From CBDCIS01 sp965217565 (GTDB taxonomy: Bacteria > Chloroflexota > Dehalococcoidia > Lucifugimonadales > CATOSD01), in contig CBDCIS010000006.1 in assembly GCA_965217565.1 (NCBI GenBank), positions 186,001 through 250,000 on the forward strand: a DNA stretch of 64,000 bases, given 5' to 3'. Position 1 is the first letter of the stretch, and each line of letters opens with the position of its first letter. The translations under genes were made by a program, and so were the position numbers. The notes under the pieces were generated by a model that was given only the letters and a program-made list of their open reading frames with translations, had not been told where the DNA came from and ran no database searches. Shown piece by piece: positions 7,932 to 16,082 of the stretch.

Positions 7932-9083
7932 TTGCGCCGCGTGGCCAGGGTCTATGTCTGGGGACGCTGGTTCGTCCTGTCTATTGCCACCTTCGCCTGG
8001 CTGTACCCGCTCAACGTCGACGAGGTGGTGTACGCGCCGAACGCAGCCCTTGCAATGCTGCTGTTCGCCACCAACGGATACCTGCACTACCGGCTCGCCA
8101 CGGAAAGGACCGTCTCTTGGCGGTGGATGCTCGCGCTGAGCGCCCTGGACCTGGCGATGCTCAGCGGCGGCGTTGCGGCGCACCGGGGGTTCGAGTCCCC
8201 CTTCTTCGTGGGGTACTATCCATCCCTCGCCATGTTCGCGGTGGTCTTCGGATCGGTCAGGCTCACCCTCGCCTGGGTGACGATGGCGGCGGCCGTCTAC
8301 GCGGCCCTCTGCCTCGCCGTCGAGCCGGGTCTGGACTTCTCGGCGAATGATGAGGAGATACTGCTCATAAGGGTTGCCGGGATGTACACGGTGGTGGTTG
8401 TGGTCAACCTGATCTCCAGGGTGGAGCGGATCAGGAGGATGGAGGCTGTGGAGAGGGAGCGGGCGCTTCAGCGGGAGCGCATCGAGCTCTCCCACGCCAT
8501 CCACAACACGATGGCCCAGTCCGCCTACATGATCGGGATGGGCATCGAGCGGGCGAAGGAGCTTGCCGACCGGTCCAACGAGGAGCTGATGTCCACGCTC
8601 GACGAGACCTCGGCTCTGTCCAGGTCGGCGATGTGGGAGATGAGGCACCCGATGGAGATCGGGGAGATCTTCGAGGGGATGGAGCTTGGCGGAGTGCTGG
8701 AGTCGCTGGCGGCGACCTTCTCGACCATCTCCTCCATTCCCGCCGAGATGGTGCAGACGGGCGCCGAGCCGCCCCTGCCCATCGCAACGCGGGGCGCGCT
8801 GTTCTCCATCGCCTTCAACGCCCTGACCAACGCGCTTCGCCACTCCAATGCGAGTCACGTCCGCGTCGGCCTCGACTTCGAGCGGGACGGCCTGCGGATG
8901 TCGATTTGCGACGACGGGACCGGCCTCCCCGACGACTACGCGACGCGCGGCCAGGGCTTCAGGAACATGAGGGAGGACGCCGAGCGCATGGGCGGCAGGC
9001 TCGTCGTTGAGACGAGCGGCCCCGAATGGAGAACGGCGGTGACCTGCGAGCTTCCCTATAGGCACATGAGAGGAGGGAGCTGA
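7932..9083 (+). CDS. NarL-type sensor histidine kinase
   Basis: Six hydrophobic segments lie in residues about 10-160, including AALAMLLFATNGYLHY and MYTVVVVVNLI. A short coiled linker and a HisKA_3-type dimerisation segment with the phospho-acceptor His188 (ELSHAIHNTMAQ) follow. The C-terminal HATPase_c has N box ALTNALRHSN, G1 DDGTGL and G2 GQGFRNM. The TTG at 7932 is the first standard start. The frame is open back to 7845, and a CTG at 7857 sits 7 bp after AAGGAG (7844-7849), so translation may begin there and add 25 residues. It is followed after 1 bp by its response regulator. The signal sensed is unknown. Confidence 0.85.
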   Translation: MRRVARVYVWGRWFVLSIATFAWLYPLNVDEVVYAPNAALAMLLFATNGYLHYRLATERTVSWRWMLALSALDLAMLSGGVAAHRGFESPFFVGYYPSLAMFAVVFGSVRLTLAWVTMAAAVYAALCLAVEPGLDFSANDEEILLIRVAGMYTVVVVVNLISRVERIRRMEAVERERALQRERIELSHAIHNTMAQSAYMIGMGIERAKELADRSNEELMSTLDETSALSRSAMWEMRHPMEIGEIFEGMELGGVLESLAATFSTISSIPAEMVQTGAEPPLPIATRGALFSIAFNALTNALRHSNASHVRVGLDFERDGLRMSICDDGTGLPDDYATRGQGFRNMREDAERMGGRLVVETSGPEWRTAVTCELPYRHMRGGS

Positions 9084-9084
9084 A

Positions 9085-9750
9085 ATGACTTCAACCCCTG
9101 TCAGGGTCTTGCTGGTGGATGACCACCCGGTGATGCGTGACGGTCTCCAGCAGCTGCTGGAGCGGACCGGCGAGTTCGAGGTGGTGGGACACGCCGGAGA
9201 CGGCGAGGAGGCGGAGCGGGTGGCGAAGGAGGTGGTCCCGGACCTCATCATCATGGACGTGCTGATGCCGGGCAGGGACGGGATAGACGCGTGCCGGGAG
9301 ATCATAGACGCCCTGGCAGACGTCAGGGTGCTCATGCTGACCGCTTCCACCGAGAAGGACGCCGTCATAGAGGCGGTGGCCGCCGGCGCCGACGGATACC
9401 TTCAGAAGTTCACCGGGACGGAGCAGCTGTTGGCTATGGTCAGGGACGTAGCCGGAGGCGAGTACCGGATGCCGCGGGACGTGATGAGACGGGTGTTCAG
9501 GCGGCTGTGCCACCTGCCGGAGGATATCGATTCGCCACGGCGGAAGGAGCTGACATCGAGGGAGAAGGAGATACTCGCACAGTTCGCCCAGGGCATGTCG
9601 TACGCCGCCATCGCCGAGTCCAGGGGCAACCGCTCATCGACGGTCCGCAACACCATCTACCACATACAGGACAAGCTGGGATTCGGCAGCAAGCAGGAGA
9701 TCGTCGTCTGGGCCGTGCGAAACGGACTGGTGGACCGAGAGCTCGACTGA
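9085..9750 (+). CDS. NarL/FixJ-type response regulator
   Basis: The 221-residue protein has a receiver domain (LLVDDHPVMRDG acidic pocket, phospho-acceptor Asp in LIIMDVLMPGRDG, MLTAST, and a Lys in GYLQKFTG). A C-terminal helix-turn-helix follows: LTSREKEILAQFAQGMSYAA, then NTIYHIQDKLG. The HTH is a divergent LuxR type. The ribosome site AGGAGGG lies in the end of the kinase gene and the genes are separated by 1 bp, so they form an operon. The next two genes carry duplicated leaders with TAGACA repeats, so the surface-protein genes are plausible targets (inference). Confidence 0.9.
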   Translation: MTSTPVRVLLVDDHPVMRDGLQQLLERTGEFEVVGHAGDGEEAERVAKEVVPDLIIMDVLMPGRDGIDACREIIDALADVRVLMLTASTEKDAVIEAVAAGADGYLQKFTGTEQLLAMVRDVAGGEYRMPRDVMRRVFRRLCHLPEDIDSPRRKELTSREKEILAQFAQGMSYAAIAESRGNRSSTVRNTIYHIQDKLGFGSKQEIVVWAVRNGLVDRELD

Positions 9751-9852
9751 GTTTCTCCCGCACCAACTCCCCATGACTCGATAGCGCCTCCACCGCCCGC
9801 CCAACGTCTCACGGCAAGGCAGACCCGCAGCGTTCGCGCCGCAAGCCTCCTG

Positions 9853-10297
9853 CCTTGCCCCGCCGTCGGCCCGCCGGGAACCGGCGAATCAGGCCGACAG
9901 GTAACGTACCCGGCAGCGACGAGGCCCCTGCTGTAGCGGGGGGGGGCCTCCGGCTTGTTCCAGACCGCCGCCGCCATTTCGACGCTCACGGCTGCGCCCC
10001 GCGCGCTCCCCGCCATTCCCCGACCGTCAGCCGATGGGGGTCCCGTTGAGCGTCCGAGTCGCTTCCTGAACACGCCGGGCTGAGACCTGCCGCGACATGG
10101 GCATAGGCACCTGGTAGTCATGTGCCTATGCAATCTCTGTAGACAATTGCCTAGTGCGATTTAGACAATTGCTCCTTATATCCGGCCTGGAAGCTCAGTA
10201 CGATTTATGTTGACGAGGGTTGCTTTTCGGCGGCAAGCCTTGTCATGGGCGCCGAAGAGTCCAGGCATTCATACGACGTTAGGCGATATGAGCCGTG
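9853..10297 (+). promoter_or_regulatory. Structured 5' leader, copy 1
   Basis: About 445 bp upstream of the RCC1 lipoprotein gene match 12479-12931 along nearly the whole length. Shared parts, in order, are: a GAGGCCCC/GGGGCCTC stem (9921-9928 with 9943-9950), a 10-bp inverted repeat GCATAGGCAC/GTGCCTATGC (10101-10110 with 10122-10131), two TAGACAATTG direct repeats (10140-10149, 10162-10171), and a GC-rich hairpin near 10225-10250 just before the start. The ribosome site seen in copy 2 (AAGGAG) has become AGGCGA here. The upstream part may include a terminator for the two-component operon. I do not recognise a known riboswitch family. Confidence 0.6.
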
Positions 10298-12430
10298 ATG
10301 ACTCGCACCGGCAGACGAGGAATCCCAGTCCTCAAGGGAGCAGAGACAGCAATCCCCCCTTTTTGTTTTTCTTCAGGGAGGCAACCGCCAGTGGCCCAGA
10401 CATATGTCCCCATCTCACCTGAAGAGCCCAGCGGAGTGATTCGCCATCTAGGGTCGTCCGCCTTGCTCGCCGCTATCCTGGTCCTGGCCGTCGCGTTCGC
10501 CGCATGCGGAGGTGACGACGGCGACGGAACGTCGGAAGTACAGTTCGCCTCGGTCAGCGCCGGGGGGTTCCACACCTGCGGGGTGAGTACCGACGGCTCC
10601 GTCGAATGCTGGGGCTTTGATTTATCTGGCCAGGCCAGGCCGCCGTCCGGGGAGTTCGCCTCGGTCAGCGGGGGGGGCGGCCACACCTGCGGACTGAGGC
10701 TTGACGGCTCGGTAGAATGCTGGGGCGATGATGAAGACTCCGATGGAAACGAGATTGGCCAGGCCACGCCGCCGTCCGGGGAGTTCTCCTCGGTCAGCGC
10801 CGGGTGGACCCACACCTGCGGACAGAGGCTTAACGGCTCGGTAGAATGCTGGGGCTCCAACGAGCACGGGGAATCCAGTCAGCCGGGAGGCTCGTTCTCC
10901 TCGGTCAGCGCCGGGGTGGATTACACCTGCGGGGTTATGACCGACGGCTCGGTCGAATGCTGGGGCTCCAATAAGTTTGGGGAGGCCAGGCCGCCTTCCG
11001 GAGAGTTCGCCTCCGTCAGAGCCGGGGTTTTCCACACCTGCGGACTGAGGCCTGACGGCTCGGTAGAATGCTGGGGCTCCAACGAGCATGGGCAGTCCGA
11101 TCCGCCGGATGGGTCCTTCGCCTCGGTTAGTGCCGGTGCGTTACACACGTGCGGAGCGAGGACCGACGGCTCGGTAGAATGCTGGGGCTCTAACGAGGAT
11201 GTGGATGGCAATGTTGTTAACCAAGCCGAGCCGCCAAGCGGTTCCTTCACCTCGCTCAGCGCCGGGTTTTTCCACACCTGCGGAGTGAGGACCGACGGCG
11301 CCGTAGCATGCTGGGGGTCCAACGAAGTCTTGGGTGGAATCAGGGGTGGTCAAGCCGAGCCACCTGGCGGTTCATTTGCTTCGGTCGGCGCCGGAGGGGC
11401 TCCTGCCTCTGGGTCAGCTGACACCCCCGCAAATGCCTTCGCCTCGGTCAGCGCAGGTGGATATCACACTTGCGGTGTGAGGGTCGACCGCTCGGTCGAA
11501 TGTTGGGGTTCCGACATAAGCCTGTATGGCTCAGGCCAAGCCAGTCCGCCGAAAGGGTCCTTCGCCTCGGTCAGCGCCGGAGGGGAGCACACGTGCGGAG
11601 TGAAGACCGACGGCTCGGTCGAATGCTGGGGCGCAAACGAAAGCCCGTATGGCTCGGGCAAAGCGAGTCCGCCGGGCGACTCCTTCGCCTCGTTCAGCAT
11701 CGGTGGGGATATCACTTGCGGATTCAGTCTCGACCTCTACGGCCATTTCGAATGTACGGAGGAGAGCGGCATTAGCCCAGATGGCAGATCCACGCCGCCG
11801 GTCGGCCCCTTCGTATGGGTCAGCGCCGGGGACCTTACCTGTGGATTGAGGATCGACGGCTCGGTCGAATGCTGGGGCGATGTCAGGACTTTCGCGAGGA
11901 ACTCGGGCTTTGAGTATGTCAATCAGCCCGGAGGTTCCTTCATTTCAGTCAGCGCCGGAGGGTTCCACGCCTGTGGGGTGAGGATCAACGGCTCGGTCGA
12001 ATGCTGGGGGCTCAATCAGTCAGGCGAGACCAGGGCGCCCACAGGCTCTTTTGATTCGGTCAGCGCCGGAGCGCACCACGCCTGCGGCGTGAAAACCGAC
12101 GGCTCGGTCGAATGTTGGGGTTCCAACAAGAATCTGATCGGCGATGTCATGGGCCAAGCCATGCCGCCGGACGGCTCCTTCACTTCGGTCAGCGCCGGAG
12201 GGGTTCATACCTGCGGACTGAAGACCGGCGGTTCGGTCGAATGTTGGGGTTCCAACGAGGACTTTCACGGAAACGAGGTCGGCCAGGCCACGCCGCCGGA
12301 CGGCGCCTTCGTTTCGGTCAGCGCCGGAGGGTACCATACCTGCGGTCTAAGGACCGCCGGCGCCGTCGTATGCTGGGGATCCAACGAGACTTGGGCAGGC
12401 AGTTATGTTGGTCAGGCCACCCCGCCCTAA
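10298..12430 (+). CDS. RCC1-repeat lipoprotein
   Basis: The protein of about 710 residues has sixteen RCC1-like repeats of 36-45 residues, each with SVSAG..HTCG followed by GSVECWGSN (one copy near 11385 is degenerate). Such beta-propeller repeats are common in secreted proteins of environmental bacteria and bind other macromolecules. A hydrophobic stretch ending LAVAFAAC is a lipoprotein signal. By leader homology the start is the ATG at 10298, but this leaves 45 residues before the signal. A GTG at 10435 would give a standard-length lipoprotein signal and may be the working start, the intervening DNA being an insertion. It follows the two-component operon in the same direction. Confidence 0.75.
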   Translation: MTRTGRRGIPVLKGAETAIPPFCFSSGRQPPVAQTYVPISPEEPSGVIRHLGSSALLAAILVLAVAFAACGGDDGDGTSEVQFASVSAGGFHTCGVSTDGSVECWGFDLSGQARPPSGEFASVSGGGGHTCGLRLDGSVECWGDDEDSDGNEIGQATPPSGEFSSVSAGWTHTCGQRLNGSVECWGSNEHGESSQPGGSFSSVSAGVDYTCGVMTDGSVECWGSNKFGEARPPSGEFASVRAGVFHTCGLRPDGSVECWGSNEHGQSDPPDGSFASVSAGALHTCGARTDGSVECWGSNEDVDGNVVNQAEPPSGSFTSLSAGFFHTCGVRTDGAVACWGSNEVLGGIRGGQAEPPGGSFASVGAGGAPASGSADTPANAFASVSAGGYHTCGVRVDRSVECWGSDISLYGSGQASPPKGSFASVSAGGEHTCGVKTDGSVECWGANESPYGSGKASPPGDSFASFSIGGDITCGFSLDLYGHFECTEESGISPDGRSTPPVGPFVWVSAGDLTCGLRIDGSVECWGDVRTFARNSGFEYVNQPGGSFISVSAGGFHACGVRINGSVECWGLNQSGETRAPTGSFDSVSAGAHHACGVKTDGSVECWGSNKNLIGDVMGQAMPPDGSFTSVSAGGVHTCGLKTGGSVECWGSNEDFHGNEVGQATPPDGAFVSVSAGGYHTCGLRTAGAVVCWGSNETWAGSYVGQATPP

Positions 12431-12478
12431 TACCGGAATTGCCAGGCGGGTCAGGTTGGCGCTGTAATCTGACGCTGG

Positions 12479-12931
12479 CCTTGCCCCGCCGTCGGCCCGC
12501 CGGGAACCGAGGAAGCAGACCGACAGGTAACGGAGCGATCAGCGACGAGGCCCCGGCTGTAGCGGCGGGGGCCTCCGGCTTGTTCCAGACCACCGTAGCG
12601 AATTCGACGCTCTCGGCTACGCCCCGCCCGCTCCCCGCCATTCCCCGACCCGCAGCCGATGGGAGTCCCGATGAGCGTCCACATCGCTTCCTGAACATGC
12701 TGGGCTGAGACCTGACGCGACATGGGCATAGGCCCCTGAGGGCACTTGCCTATGCAATTCCTATAGACAAATGTCTAGATAAATGCCTAGTGCAGAATAG
12801 ACATTTGCACCTTATATCCGGCTTGGAAGCTCAGTACGATTTATGTTGGCGAGGGCCGCCTTTCGGGCGGCAAGCTTTGTCATGGACGCCGTAAAGTCCA
12901 GGCAGTCATACGACGTAAGGAGATAGGAACC
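12479..12931 (+). promoter_or_regulatory. Structured 5' leader, copy 2
   Basis: This is the second copy of the leader at 9853-10297. It keeps the GAGGCCCC/GGGGCCTC stem (12547-12554 with 12568-12575), the inverted repeat GCATAGGC/GCCTATGC (12726-12733 with 12748-12755), TAGACA sites at 12764-12773 and 12798-12807 and a GCCGCC/GGCGGC hairpin near 12858-12875. It ends in a good ribosome site (AAGGAG) before the ATG at 12932. Stems are retained although loops and spacers differ, which suggests selection on structure or on protein-binding sites. Confidence 0.6.
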
Positions 12932-14314
12932 ATGTTGACTCGCACCGATAGACGACGATTTCCCTTCCTGATTGCCGCCATAGCGGTCCTGGCCCTGGCG
13001 GGCGCAGCGCTCGGCCTGCTCTTCTCCACGGTCCAGGCGCAGGAGGCCGGGACGCTGGTGAGCAACACCGGTAAGGCGACGGATGCAAGCACAAATACTG
13101 ATGACTTTTATCCGGCCCAAGGGTTCATCACCGGCTCGAAGGCCGGCGGTTACGTCCTGACGAGCATCGAACTCGACGTTGCCACAGCTCCCGGGACACC
13201 GTCTGGGGCCACCGTCGAGCTTTGGTCCTCGATGACAATGACCGATATCGATGGGAACCCAGAGGAGCCGGAGCCCGACGCCAGGCTCGCGACGCTGACC
13301 CATTCCAACGGGACGTGGACCACCGGCCTCAACACCTTCAACGCCCCGGCGGATACGTCGTTGCTCCCCGACACAACCTACTTCGTGTTCGTGTCCTACG
13401 CCGCCCCAGCTCCCCATCTGCAAATAAGCAACACAGACTCGACGTCCGCCGACTCCGGGGGCGCGTCGGGATGGCATCTCCCCGCGGGCGGATCGATTCT
13501 ACTTGAAAACGGCGTCTGGCTAGCCGGGCCGGAAAGTTACCTGAAATTCAAAGTCAACGGCTATGAGCTGCGCAACCGGCCCAGCGAGATCAGGGCCTAC
13601 TGGACCGACTCCGACACTCAAGGCAGCAATGAACAGATCGCTTGCGCCAGCAGCGAGCCTTTCCGCGCCTACTGGGAGGCATCGAAGACAGCCAACGAGT
13701 GGGAGGCCCAGATTACGCCCAAGTACGGCGCAAGCAACGTGAGCTTCACCATACAGAACACCGGCGGGAACCCTAGGGAGCCCGAGCTGACCGGGACAGT
13801 CCGCATCCGGGACGGCGAATTCGGTTCGTTGAGCATCCGGGTTCGCGGGCGTTTCGGCAATGCATGGGGTGCCTGGTCGCCGGTTACAGAGTTGTTTTGC
13901 ATACCCCCGCCGCCACCGCCGCCGACCTGCCCCGAGGACGAGGGCGACGTGTGGTGCGGCGTAATCACGGTGGGGGAGAGTATGGACTTTCATGGGTTTA
14001 ACACGTTCTTCGGCTCGGGGGAGTTGTCCGACGACGATTTCGACGTCGGGGCGAGCTCGTACACGATCAACAGTCTCGGTGTCCAGGGAGACACAGGGGC
14101 GGAGGACTACGGGGCTCTCACCTTCGACTTGGCCGAGTTCCCCAACGCCGAGGAGCAGGCGGCGCTGGATGGGCTGACCCTGTACCTCGACAACGACGCA
14201 TTCATGCTCAGAGAAGCGCGCGACGGCCCGCCGGGGTTCTACTACTGGGGGGCCGACCTGGACTGGTCCAGGGAGGACTACATCGTCGCGCGGCTGCGGA
14301 TCGGGGGTATGTAA
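12932..14314 (+). CDS. Secreted surface protein of unknown function
   Basis: The 460-residue protein has a basic N-terminus, a hydrophobic core and a signal peptidase I-like site (FSTVQAQEAG). The first 200 residues are a beta-rich module resembling the surface-exposed 'choice-of-anchor' type (LTSIELDVATAPGTPSGATV). A second beta domain and a proline hinge (IPPPPPPPTCPEDEG) follow, then a C-terminal module containing DDFDVGASSYTINSLG. That last module recurs in secreted proteins of Chloroflexota and actinobacteria with Ig-like or fibronectin domains. No membrane anchor is visible. The start is set by AAGGAG and by leader homology with the RCC1 lipoprotein gene. Function not recognised; adhesion or substrate binding is a guess. 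Confidence 0.65.
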   Translation: MLTRTDRRRFPFLIAAIAVLALAGAALGLLFSTVQAQEAGTLVSNTGKATDASTNTDDFYPAQGFITGSKAGGYVLTSIELDVATAPGTPSGATVELWSSMTMTDIDGNPEEPEPDARLATLTHSNGTWTTGLNTFNAPADTSLLPDTTYFVFVSYAAPAPHLQISNTDSTSADSGGASGWHLPAGGSILLENGVWLAGPESYLKFKVNGYELRNRPSEIRAYWTDSDTQGSNEQIACASSEPFRAYWEASKTANEWEAQITPKYGASNVSFTIQNTGGNPREPELTGTVRIRDGEFGSLSIRVRGRFGNAWGAWSPVTELFCIPPPPPPPTCPEDEGDVWCGVITVGESMDFHGFNTFFGSGELSDDDFDVGASSYTINSLGVQGDTGAEDYGALTFDLAEFPNAEEQAALDGLTLYLDNDAFMLREARDGPPGFYYWGADLDWSREDYIVARLRIGGM

Positions 14315-14377
14315 TTGGCCGGGGATTGCCCGGTGAGAGGGCGACTCGACTCATGATGAAGGAGGCTGCCGACTGAC

Positions 14378-14467
14378 ATGAAGATGAGCAGGATCGCATT
14401 GTCGTTGGCGGCGTTGGACGCCTTTGGGCCGACATGGAAGGAGAGTAAAGATGAGAAACCCGAATAG
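14378..14467 (+). pseudogene. Vestigial lipoprotein gene start
   Basis: A 29-codon frame begins MKMSRIALSLAALDA and then loses homology. Both the start and the 40 bp before it (ATGATGAAGGA context) match the start of the triple-Cache lipoprotein gene at 16083 (MKITKVPLSLAALAM). It is probably the 5' stub of a deleted paralogue. The frame overlaps the start of the cadherin-like gene at 14451. Confidence 0.45.
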
Positions 14468-16019
14468 CAATCGAGCCGAACTGAAGAGGTACGGCGGGGT
14501 CCGCCTGTTGTCCGCGCTAATGCTCCTGGCCGCCATCTGCTCTTTCACCCTTTTGGGGGAAGAGCCTCAACCCGCGGCCGCCAATGATGGCGCTGGGGCG
14601 CCCACGGTATCGTCGCTTGAGATCACGTCCGATCCCGGAGACGACGGCGTATACGGCGTTGAGGACTACATAAGGGTCACCATGACGTTCAGCGAGGATG
14701 TCGTCGTAGAGGGATTCCCTGGCCTCAAGGTGGTAATTGGGGATAGAGAGGCCAAAGCCCGCTACGAAAGCGCATCGGGCGCAGAGGCTGTATTTGCGGC
14801 CTGGGTCCGCAACATCGACCTGGACACCGATGGCGTATCCGTCAAGGCAAACTCCCTCCAGATGTTTGGCGGTAGTTCCATTGAGGATGCTGACGGCAAC
14901 GCGGCCAATCTGGCCCACGACGGCCTTGACGATGACATCGAGCACAGGGTTGGCGTGACGCCGGTCATTACAGGCATCGAGATCTTTTCCGACCCGGGAG
15001 ACGACGACACCTACCAGAGAACGGACACCATCGAATTCAAGGTGTCTTTCAACATCGACGTTCGCCCCTGGGGCGGCAGACCCCAGCTCAACTTCGTGAT
15101 TGGAGATGGGGACAGAGTGGCCATCTCCAATGGCGGCTCCGGAGACGGCTACCGCTTTCTGTACTACGTGAGATGGAACGACCAGGACGCCGACGGCATC
15201 TCGTTCAAGGCCGACGCGCTTGATCCCAATGGCGCCCGCCTCGAAAGCGCCGCCGGGCTGGCGCTGGTCCTATCGAGCGACGCTGTCCCGGACGATGCCG
15301 GGCACAAGGTCGACGGCTCTCCCACCCTGGAACTGTACGGCAATCAGTCCCCGGTGGTGCCCGAAAACCACCGTCGAGCGATAGGAAGATACGTCCAGAC
15401 AACCGGCTTCTACGGACAGGAGGACCCGACGTTCGGGTTGACGGGCGACGACAGCGGGGACTTCGAGATCACCACCGATGGGACCCTCTCATTCAAGAGT
15501 CCGCCCGATTTCGAGGACCCTGCCGACTCGGACGGCGACAACGTGTACGAAATCACGGTGACGGCGTCTGTACCGGGGATGAAGGACGGCTCGCTGGACG
15601 TCACGGTGAGTGTCACTGACGTGGTGGAGAGAACCGACCCGGCCGGGGCTCCCACCATAACTGGTGTCGCAATCACGTCCGATCCCGGGGATGACGATAC
15701 CTACGGGCTCGGAGACTCCATAACCGTTTCGGTGACGTTCAGCGAATTTGTCGGGGTAAGAGGCACGCCGCAGATCGAATTGAACGTCGGCGGCGAAGCC
15801 AGGAGCGCCGACCTGCATCCTCCCGCCGGCGCGACGCTGACCTTCACCTACGTGGTCGCCGGCGGCGACGTGGACAGCGACGGCATAGCCATAGGCGCGA
15901 ACAAACTCACCCTGAACAACGGTTTCATCAGCAACTCGGTTGGAAATCCAGCGGTCCTGACTCACGACGCCGTCGCCGACGACCCGGAGCACAAGGTGAA
16001 CGCTCCCGGAGGACTTTAG
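14451..16019 (+). CDS. Secreted cadherin/Ig-like repeat protein
   Basis: The protein of 522 residues starts at the ATG at 14451, chosen because GAAGGAGAG lies 8 bp upstream. It has a signal segment (LLSALMLLAAICSFTLLG). Three modules of about 115 residues begin ITSDPGDDxxY and contain VTMTFSEDV or VSVTFSEFV and end DDxEHKV. They resemble bacterial Ig-like or SwmB-type repeats. Between modules two and three is a cadherin-like repeat (DDSGDFEITTDGTLSF, NVYEITVTAS). There is no C-terminal anchor. Acidic Asp clusters suggest calcium binding. Likely a surface or matrix protein. Confidence 0.7.
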   Translation: MRNPNSNRAELKRYGGVRLLSALMLLAAICSFTLLGEEPQPAAANDGAGAPTVSSLEITSDPGDDGVYGVEDYIRVTMTFSEDVVVEGFPGLKVVIGDREAKARYESASGAEAVFAAWVRNIDLDTDGVSVKANSLQMFGGSSIEDADGNAANLAHDGLDDDIEHRVGVTPVITGIEIFSDPGDDDTYQRTDTIEFKVSFNIDVRPWGGRPQLNFVIGDGDRVAISNGGSGDGYRFLYYVRWNDQDADGISFKADALDPNGARLESAAGLALVLSSDAVPDDAGHKVDGSPTLELYGNQSPVVPENHRRAIGRYVQTTGFYGQEDPTFGLTGDDSGDFEITTDGTLSFKSPPDFEDPADSDGDNVYEITVTASVPGMKDGSLDVTVSVTDVVERTDPAGAPTITGVAITSDPGDDDTYGLGDSITVSVTFSEFVGVRGTPQIELNVGGEARSADLHPPAGATLTFTYVVAGGDVDSDGIAIGANKLTLNNGFISNSVGNPAVLTHDAVADDPEHKVNAPGGL

Positions 16020-16082
16020 GCCTCCAGGGAGCGCCCCGTAAAGCCGCGACTCAATACATGATGAAGGAAACGGACAACTAGC

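Noticed and set aside
8180..8206. A tRNA-like T-arm word (GGTTCGAGTCCCCC) inside the sensor kinase gene.
   Set aside because: No acceptor, D or anticodon arm can be formed around it and the sequence encodes conserved kinase residues.
7752..9368. A 538-codon minus-strand frame opposite the two-component genes.
   Set aside because: It is antisense to clear kinase and regulator domains in a GC-rich genome, where long shadow frames are expected; no family features.
10530..12420. Regularly spaced repeats that might be a CRISPR array.
   Set aside because: They are coding RCC1 repeats of 110-135 bp with in-frame protein conservation, not short identical repeats with unique spacers.
12840..12930. 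A GGACGC...AAAG segment in leader copy 2 that recalls the cyclic di-GMP-I riboswitch.
   Set aside because: The conserved GCAAACC block, the GAAA tetraloop hairpin and the correct order of parts are missing.
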